Assembly: GCA_938082635.1 (NCBI GenBank)
Contig: CALLLI010000036.1
Span: 1-64,000 of the forward strand
Length of the DNA stretch: 64,000 nt
DNA from: an uncultured Verrucomicrobiales bacterium
Lineage (GTDB): Bacteria > Verrucomicrobiota > Verrucomicrobiia > Verrucomicrobiales > DEV007
Direction of reading: 5' to 3'
Shown here: positions 58,201 through 64,000 of the stretch, in pieces
How the letters are laid out: each line of letters opens with the position of its first letter
How positions within the stretch are numbered: the stretch's first letter is position 1
The notes under the pieces: model-generated
Database searches by the model: none
Seen by the model: the letters and a program-made list of their open reading frames with translations, nothing else
What the model was told of the DNA's origin: nothing
Program-made: the position numbers and the translations under genes

Positions 58201-61200
58201 ACGCATCCACTTCCGGCGGGGCCGTTCCCGCTCGCACATCAGCGAGGCCGAAGTCCTCTGCCAGGGCATCGGCGGCCGTCGCCCATCCCACTGGCAACAA
58301 ACGCAAAGCCCAGACATAGCCATCGCCAACACGCGCACCCGTATCGATGACCAAATCAAACGTGTGGTTTCCAGATCCCGCCGCCAGACTCACATTGCCC
58401 TGAGCTGCCGTCCGCCAGCCACCGTTAGAATCCTGCAGCCACACCCACAACTCGCGCGTCTCCGTAGCCGCATACTCGACACTCACGGTCACCGTCTCCC
58501 CATGTACCACACTACCCGGGACACTTAGATTCGCCAAACCATCTTCGGTAGGCAGCGAGCGATCCACCGTGATCGTGGTCGTCGCAGAAACGCTCCCCAC
58601 GCCATTCGTAGTCGTTAGCGTGTAAGTCGTGGTCACACTCGGCGTCACCACGACGCTACTCTGTCCGAGCACATTGCCCAGGTTCGGGGTGATTGTGAGC
58701 GCCGTGAGAGGCGTGCCACCATCCAGCACCGACCACTGCAAATCCGTCGGCTCTCCTTCAGTGAGAACCGACGCACTACTAGCAAAGCTTTCCACAACAG
58801 GTGCCGTGAAGGGCAACTCATAGATCACGGGAAGAGTATTCGAATCCAAGTTTCCACGCGATCCATCATCCGTTGCGGAATCGGCAGGCAACCGAACCGC
58901 GATCGCCCCAGGAGCAGCCGGCGTCACATCGAATCGATAAATGTCGCCAGCGCCAGACAGCGAACTGACAGTCGCATTCGACAGCGCGAAATCACCTAAC
59001 GAAAGCCCAGTGACTGCGGCGGTGAAACGTACGGTGACTTCAAAGGGGCCCATGACAGAGGCAGCACTCGTCGACAAGACCACCGCTGGAGCAGACTCAG
59101 GTGGGCGCACTTCCCAAGAGAACGATTGCGACACGGTTGACCACGGATCACTTACACGCACGAGCACGGTATAATTTCCCGCACTACTTTCGCTCAGTGT
59201 CCCAGAAACGACGCCATTGCTCTCATCGATCTGCAAGCCCGGCGGCAAGTTCACGGCGGTGAAGGTCAGAACATCGTTCGTCGGGTCCGATCCAAGAATT
59301 ACCAATTCGACAACTTCACCAACTTGATTGGCCTGCGGTCCAGGGTTCGCTAGGACAGGCGCAGCAGCACCACCTTCACGAAGTTTCAGGAATTGGTTAG
59401 GCGCTGGATCCAGCACTTCCTCGACGAGCCCTGAAGGCCACCGGACCCAGAGCTTCTCGATGCTTAGCGCATTCCCCAAACCGAAGATCTGCGTGAAACT
59501 GTGACTGATTCCGTAGCTCTCGCCCCCACGCACCTCTCGCACCTGCACTCCCCACGGACCATGCAGCTCCATGCGCGCACCAATCGCGGATTTGTTAGAC
59601 GCCTCACCTTCAAGGCTAATCGAAAGGAAGCCATTGCCGTTTGGAGAAGCGAGGAAGAGCTTGTCCGGACGGCTAGTCTGCGGCGTGTTATAGATCTTCG
59701 CGTACCCCGCATAGACATCGGTAAATCCATCGCGATTAAGATCACCCACCGCACAAGACTCGATCGTGGTAGAGGTAAAGGCCTCTCCAGAACGTGTAAA
59801 GGTGCCGGCACGATCATTAAGCCAGAGTTCGTGATCCTGCCCTACTAGCAGAAGATCCAACCAACCATCGTTATTGAAATCTCGGAATACAGTCTGGATC
59901 ACCCGCCAATTCACTGAGATTCCGCACGCAGCCGTGATATCCGTGAACGTGCCGTCTCCATTGTTCTGCATCACGACGCTTGGATCGTGGTGGTTTCCAA
60001 CGAAGCAATCCAAATCACCGTCGTTATCAATATCACCAAAGTCCGCCGCCCAGGACTGTTCGCCAAAGGCCATGCCAAGATCAGAAGCGACGTTGGTGAA
60101 TCCCGCCGCTCCGTCATTGCGGAAGAACATGTTAATCCGACGCGGATCTGTGTAGCTACTGACGCCGCCGCGACACTTCGAAAGATAGAGATCGAGGTCC
60201 CCATCATTGTCATAGTCCGTCCACACAGTCCCATAGTTTCCCGAGTTATCGCTCGAAGGCGTCGTCCGCGTGTTTATAAGACTGTTATCATACACAAAAC
60301 TGCGTCCATTTCCGCCGCGGAACTTCGCGTTGTCCCCCACATCGTGGCAGGCAAAGATATCGAGATAGCCATCCCCATTGATATCCGCAAAGTTTACCGC
60401 CTGGAGGAAGACGCGTGGGCTAGTGAGATTAGTTGTGTTGTAAACCGTTCGACTACCATTGTTCCATTTGAGATGTAGATTGTCGTAGTAGCCGCCACTG
60501 AGTACATCCGGGTAACCATTGTCATCAGCATCGGCAAGGCACAGCCCCCACTGACGTTGATTGCTTACTTTTCCAAGATTCTGGGCAACGAAACGAGCCC
60601 CGCCAGCGGACTGGTGATCAATGAACAAGTTCTTTGCTCCATTCAAATGGACGATATCGTCAAGGCCATCCTGATCCATGTCAGCGATCCCCATGGCCAC
60701 GCCGCTTGCGTGAGACGGGTTCGCCAATCTGCTAGAGCGATCAAAAAAAGTGATCGCAGCCGCATTCGTTCCCGAGATCACTTGAATCGTCACTGTGCTC
60801 GCGTTAGAAACGCCGCCAGCTCCATCGTTCACCACATAGGTGAAGCTATCCGTCCCTAAGAAATCAGTATTCGGCGCGTAACGCGCATAGCCGTTGGAAA
60901 GCCATTCCAACGATCCTTGAGAAGGCTCGGTCGAGCTTTCTCGAACTAACACATCGTTATCGAGGTCAGTATCGTTGGACAAGACTGGGATATCCACGAA
61001 CTCCCCTTGCAACGTGCTCGCTTCATCATCTTGCGCCACCGGTGATCGATTGAGCCCGCCACCATCAGGGTCAGGCGTCAGAGCAAGAATCCACTCACTA
61101 ATCGCAGTCACGGCCTCGTCATGCACGACGTTCCGACCAATCGGCGGCATCTGATGGATCCCAACTGAACTGACCCGCCGATGCAAGATGCTCCTCTGGA

Positions 61201-62221
61201 TGCTCTGCGGCACGACCACGCGCGCATCTTCTACTCCAAGATCATAGAGCACGGAACCATCAATAAGATTCTGCTCAGCAGATGGCGTTGTAAAACGCGT
61301 GTCAAAGGAGGTCGCCAAAGCGTCAGGCCGATGGCAGTGCGCACAGTTTGCATCGAGATAGGAACGCACCCGCGTTTCGATAGACGCGTTGGTGTCGTCC
61401 AAAGATACAGAACTCAAATACCCAGGAATCGCTGACTCATCGAGAGCTGGCGATAACAGCCCCAAGTGGTTTAACGTCCGCAGCTGGTTATCATTCCTCC
61501 CGGTGCTCGGATACGTAAAATCACCGTTCAGTTGATGCGTGTTCAAACCTAACATGTAGCCCGAATCGGGATTGTGACAGCTCAGACAATCAGTGCGACT
61601 CGGATAAGACCACGTTTGCGTGCTCACGGTACCACTCGCATCAGTCACCGTGATCTCTTCGGACGCTCCATCTAACAAGAGATCGGCATCGGACCCATCT
61701 TCGCGCCATTGATAGGTCACTCCGTAGATACCACCATTGGCTGCGCGTACAATGAAGCGTGTTTCCACTCGGCGAATATGTGAGGGATCGCGCCCATCGG
61801 TCGGCAAGTCGAACTGCTTCACCGCCACAGTACCGACCGGGAAGTCCCAAGGAGACTCTGGAGAAAACTGTATCTGCTCTGCAGCCGAATCGGCTGCACC
61901 ATCATTCGGAACAGCGACCCAACGCTGCTTCACAGAACCATCCGTCCAAAGTGGCGAGTTCACGCCGTAAGGCACCAAACCAGCACGGGGCGAAAGCGAG
62001 GCCAGATCCGTGAACGCCCCAGTCTCAGAAAGGAGACTCGGTGGCTGCGGAGCCCCGGCCACGCCAGGCTCGGTCGAGGGAAAGATGCCGTCCAAATAAG
62101 CACTAATCGGCGTCAGCGCATCTTGCCCATACTGCTGGGCCTTCCCCAGCTGGAGACCGCACACCAGCGTCATCAAGCCCAGAACCAAGGCACAGGAGGT
62201 CGTCGAAACACATCGCTTCAT
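55286..62221 (-). CDS. Giant multidomain secreted protein: di-CxxCH cytochrome-like, Big_9-like, VCBS/CRTAC1, threefold repeat, F5/8C, PA14
   Basis: SPRAGLVPYGVNSPLWTDGSVKQRW; CLSCHNPDSGYMLGLNTHQLNG and CAHCHRPDA; SPVAQDDEASTLQGEFVDIPVLSNDTD; many DxDNDGDLD; GVQVREVRGGESYGISHSFTQIFGLG; PA14 YYEGTW...DGDYTLFLRSDEGSRLYLDGNLVVDNDG. Confidence 0.85.
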   Translation of the reverse strand: MKRCVSTTSCALVLGLMTLVCGLQLGKAQQYGQDALTPISAYLDGIFPSTEPGVAGAPQPPSLLSETGAFTDLASLSPRAGLVPYGVNSPLWTDGSVKQRWVAVPNDGAADSAAEQIQFSPESPWDFPVGTVAVKQFDLPTDGRDPSHIRRVETRFIVRAANGGIYGVTYQWREDGSDADLLLDGASEEITVTDASGTVSTQTWSYPSRTDCLSCHNPDSGYMLGLNTHQLNGDFTYPSTGRNDNQLRTLNHLGLLSPALDESAIPGYLSSVSLDDTNASIETRVRSYLDANCAHCHRPDALATSFDTRFTTPSAEQNLIDGSVLYDLGVEDARVVVPQSIQRSILHRRVSSVGIHQMPPIGRNVVHDEAVTAISEWILALTPDPDGGGLNRSPVAQDDEASTLQGEFVDIPVLSNDTDLDNDVLVRESSTEPSQGSLEWLSNGYARYAPNTDFLGTDSFTYVVNDGAGGVSNASTVTIQVISGTNAAAITFFDRSSRLANPSHASGVAMGIADMDQDGLDDIVHLNGAKNLFIDHQSAGGARFVAQNLGKVSNQRQWGLCLADADDNGYPDVLSGGYYDNLHLKWNNGSRTVYNTTNLTSPRVFLQAVNFADINGDGYLDIFACHDVGDNAKFRGGNGRSFVYDNSLINTRTTPSSDNSGNYGTVWTDYDNDGDLDLYLSKCRGGVSSYTDPRRINMFFRNDGAAGFTNVASDLGMAFGEQSWAADFGDIDNDGDLDCFVGNHHDPSVVMQNNGDGTFTDITAACGISVNWRVIQTVFRDFNNDGWLDLLLVGQDHELWLNDRAGTFTRSGEAFTSTTIESCAVGDLNRDGFTDVYAGYAKIYNTPQTSRPDKLFLASPNGNGFLSISLEGEASNKSAIGARMELHGPWGVQVREVRGGESYGISHSFTQIFGLGNALSIEKLWVRWPSGLVEEVLDPAPNQFLKLREGGAAAPVLANPGPQANQVGEVVELVILGSDPTNDVLTFTAVNLPPGLQIDESNGVVSGTLSESSAGNYTVLVRVSDPWSTVSQSFSWEVRPPESAPAVVLSTSAASVMGPFEVTVRFTAAVTGLSLGDFALSNATVSSLSGAGDIYRFDVTPAAPGAIAVRLPADSATDDGSRGNLDSNTLPVIYELPFTAPVVESFASSASVLTEGEPTDLQWSVLDGGTPLTALTITPNLGNVLGQSSVVVTPSVTTTYTLTTTNGVGSVSATTTITVDRSLPTEDGLANLSVPGSVVHGETVTVSVEYAATETRELWVWLQDSNGGWRTAAQGNVSLAAGSGNHTFDLVIDTGARVGDGYVWALRLLPVGWATAADALAEDFGLADVRAGTAPPEVDALGAIVLPELVMSPDTITLDIPFQVTERRELRVYLHDSQNGWFTVAKGNATVEPGFGAHAFTLPVVTGAREGDGYVWAVRLLPLGATTDDDALDADYGNATVERNSGGPATQDIVTSVEAPSAVQPATVVEVQVDYEATVRRDLGIWLHDSTDGWRTIGQGLVKVDPGIGSQTFNIGIVGDARPGAGYIWAVRLLPEGWADSDEAFDAFYKDAQVDERATDLVNLAVLPTASATQASVYGTVFEADLARDGNTDGDWRNGSVTHTELDVDAWWDLDLGSVRAVDHLLLWNRNDCCGDRLVPYNVFVSKEPFVSTDVSEVSNQLGVSKFTYNEVPLPTQRIDVNRAARYVRVQLSGVNYLSLAEVEVYGSLGGALVNGMTYSYYEGTWTQLPDFTTMNPVLTGTLSSINLTPRARDDFFAIRYRGCLAIPADGDYTLFLRSDEGSRLYLDGNLVVDNDGVHDVAEVSETITLAAGMHPVEVHYFEREGAETLEVSWAGPGFAREELPNSAITVNETGENLGFHHVGRRVPTHDNADGDLLDLAAEYALGRNPYVASMEDVGIDLQAHEEGTRLSVSYKRPAGHSNIDYWLEVSADLVSWSTVLRESEIETLRYGWEKVNYDHLEDLPGVSLERGFVRLRIWHHDWNYETTTPICGWYRTSFSSGYQTHGVSLNASPIYASSIAEVDVDGARFTLAAPGLREFLGEGAYYLELASGQHEGHRFDIDLAGTTDQVVSIDLRGLHNTLSALPTSGLRFSQAVIRPHRLLGEVYPVGQFQGSNDPASADQMQFFNGTGYDSYYLLDAGGRRHWVASGDTDLDNAHQMVIPPGVGAFVRLSSDSLGASVLVTGHLRDHAFIQPLQQGYNLLAPSAPLDMSPSTRGLTLSNGFLGDSDPTGADQVQLWLGDLVQGILGYRGYFLLEADGHEYWTGATDPDLTDEDHSTLFMGDRAFFFQATGESHRSYRVPAVEIQRER

Positions 62222-62382
62222 TCATACGGATATTATAATTACCACCATAAGTAAAGCATTTGATTATAACTTCCATAACAATAACTCAGATCTGAGACAC
62301 GATCGCCCGCCCTGACCACCAAAAGCTCAAGAATGGCCCCATCACTTCCTGACAGCGCCTGCGTAGACCAGAGCGACAAATC

Positions 62383-63216
62383 ATGAGCATCTCGCTCTCT
62401 CACCGCCCCTTACAGTTCGCCCCCACCCTGGTTATTCTAGGTCTTGGGCACCTTCTCATCGCCGCAAATCTCTTAGCCGGCATTCATCCCAATTCCCTAC
62501 CACGCCCTCCTCTGGAAACCGATATCTTCGTTTCGGGCACCAATATGGCAAAGAACGCTGGCTTTTTCGAGATCACCAACAGTATCGGCGCGGCTATTCA
62601 CAAAGTGAAGAAAGGGGATTCCATGCTCATCCGCTGTATCCGGCCGCCTGACAGATCCGGCAGACCAGGAAGCATCGCCTTCACCCGCTACAATCGCGGA
62701 ACACTCAATCGCGGCACTGAACAAGTCATCATCGTTGAGAACAAAGGAAACGCCACAGACTCCTTTCGACTCAGAGTGACCGAATCGAATGCCACCGATT
62801 GGGAGAACGATTACCTCCTTGAAGGCAATGATGAGAGAGCCGCAATGACCAGCCCTGACGGAGACCTCCTCGCCAATCTCCCGTCGGGTGAGAAGCGCCA
62901 ATTCGACGCTAGCCTGCGACCAGGAAACGCCTCACTCACTCCAGGCTCCTTGGACACCACCATGGAGATCGAACCCGTCAGCGAAATGCCTGATCACTTC
63001 GAAGTAAGAATCACCGTCACCAACAGGAATACGGCACAAGCAACCTCCACATCGCCTCGAATCGTCTTTCCTCCTGGAGCTTCGTCTTCCGAAGGCACGC
63101 TTCCCTATCACTTTGTCAGCGGTACTTATCTCAATCCTGTCTTCGTCAATATTGATGCGGGCACGTCACACACCTACATCGGAACAATGGAACTCCCTCT
63201 ACCAGACCCTCATTAA
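62383..63216 (+). CDS. Hypothetical secreted protein
   Basis: 277-codon ORF with N-terminal hydrophobic segment; RGTEQVIIVENKGNATDSFRLRVTES reads as a beta-rich domain. Confidence 0.55.
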   Translation: MSISLSHRPLQFAPTLVILGLGHLLIAANLLAGIHPNSLPRPPLETDIFVSGTNMAKNAGFFEITNSIGAAIHKVKKGDSMLIRCIRPPDRSGRPGSIAFTRYNRGTLNRGTEQVIIVENKGNATDSFRLRVTESNATDWENDYLLEGNDERAAMTSPDGDLLANLPSGEKRQFDASLRPGNASLTPGSLDTTMEIEPVSEMPDHFEVRITVTNRNTAQATSTSPRIVFPPGASSSEGTLPYHFVSGTYLNPVFVNIDAGTSHTYIGTMELPLPDPH

Positions 63217-63431
63217 TTTCTTGCAGACACATCAGACTGTGTCACCGCAGGCATAAGCACTATCACAAACGTCATTCTCTAAAACTTCATCAGGGCAAAT
63301 TCAGATGGATCGCCTGTCGGCACTAGTGAACCCGACCAGATTCCACTCGGCGATTGGAACTTCAATCTAGATGCCGAAATGGTCACCATGATTTGGGACT
63401 CTGAAATCGGAAGAAGGACGAAGAGACCCAG

Positions 63432-64000
63432 CTACTGAGCGGCGGGACTGACCCCGAGAGAAAAGAAGGCCCTAACGTCGGCTGAGAAATCCCCTGGGAG
63501 CTCCACTTGGAGGTGATCGTATAAGAGGCCGTCGGTCATCGTCGTGGTTGTTGAATCCGTCTGCGGGAGCCACATAGTAAGGTCACTGCTGCTTAGGATG
63601 TCCCAATCCACCCCCATGGTATGATCGGCTCTCATGAAGTCGATCACGACAGGCCCTTCGAAACTGCTAGCATCCAACGACGCGAGCCCATCAGGGACCA
63701 ACGGATTCAATCCCAGAAAATACTCTGCTAGAGTGTTAAACCCATCGCCATCAAATTCGGCGTCATCTCCCCAGTGGGTGGCCTCTTTGCATGCGTCCGC
63801 CAAGTCTGCTGCGGGAAAACAACGTGTGCGCCAAGTCCCCAATTCAATCGGAGCGGAATCGCCACCATCAACAGCGGATTTGGTGATCCTGACCTCGTCT
63901 ACATAGCCCTCAAAATTACCGATCGTCAGATCCCAATGAGATATGCTTGTGGCGTTTAACGACGCAGGTTCCTCCGCGACCAGATTCTCGTTTAGATAGA
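63432..64000 (-). CDS. LamG-domain secreted protein C-terminus, runs off window
   Basis: The listed start at 63842 is an internal TTG; upstream in frame reads YLNENLVAEEPASLNATSISHWDLTIGNFEGYVDEVRITKSAVDGGDSAPIELGTW, LamG-like and open to the edge. Confidence 0.75.
   Translation of the reverse strand, partial: YLNENLVAEEPASLNATSISHWDLTIGNFEGYVDEVRITKSAVDGGDSAPIELGTWRTRCFPAADLADACKEATHWGDDAEFDGDGFNTLAEYFLGLNPLVPDGLASLDASSFEGPVVIDFMRADHTMGVDWDILSSSDLTMWLPQTDSTTTTMTDGLLYDHLQVELPGDFSADVRAFFSLGVSPAAQ

Noticed and set aside
59592-59600. TTGTTAGAC as another Leu-Leu TTGTTAG site
   Set aside because: The gene is on the minus strand and reads S-N-K there, so it does not support a codon-context explanation; kept only as part of the DNA-word observation.
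50034-62221. PEP-CTERM/exosortase substrates
   Set aside because: C-termini lack the VPEP motif, TM helix and basic cluster; they end in the beta-type tail instead.
63432-63842. Stand-alone 136-aa gene as listed in the ORF track
   Set aside because: The start is an internal TTG and the frame continues upstream as a LamG-like sequence to the window edge.
1-64000. tRNA, rRNA, CRISPR arrays, prophage structural genes, toxin-antitoxin or restriction-modification loci
   Set aside because: None recognised by eye on either strand; a covariance-model or tRNAscan run would be needed to exclude tRNAs.

Overview
The window reads as chromosomal DNA from a GC-moderate member of the PVC superphylum, most likely Verrucomicrobia. 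This is inferred from gene content: DUF1800/DUF1501 pairs, large secreted LamG/FG-GAP/PA14 proteins, a transmembrane Ser/Thr kinase with ECF sigma factor, a YfbK-type VWA protein and an SHD1-domain protein. Housekeeping anchors are gap-pgk-tpiA-hisH (41.2-45.0 kb), two pilT-family ATPases (37.6-39.9 kb), a holin-like/DUF883 envelope cluster (39.9-41.0 kb), a BlaI/M56 pair (11.7-14.1 kb) and an LptF/G permease (16.1-17.2 kb). I saw no rRNA, tRNA, CRISPR array or complete mobile element; a truncated IS630-like transposase start sits at the left edge. Main candidates for undescribed biology: (1) an ECF sigma / anti-sigma-like VWA chimera / 2.3k-residue membrane protein locus at 22.2-33.9 kb, with secretin-like segments in the VWA protein and a REP-like double hairpin almost touching the giant gene's start codon; (2) a C-terminal tail with a Y-x-[LIV]-[EQ]-x-S-x-x-[LM]-x-x-W-like core on at least seven otherwise unrelated proteins, including the M56 sensor; (3) a kinase-membrane-unknown-ECF module broken by a C7 frameshift and an in-frame TGA; (4) a FixJ-like pseudo-receiver with an in-frame stop; (5) an unnamed threefold 'GYVWAxRLLP' repeat domain; (6) several clean palindromic or REP-like intergenic elements and an apparent frame-independent enrichment of GTTAGG/CCTAAC words. 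All family calls come from motif recognition by eye; no searches were run.
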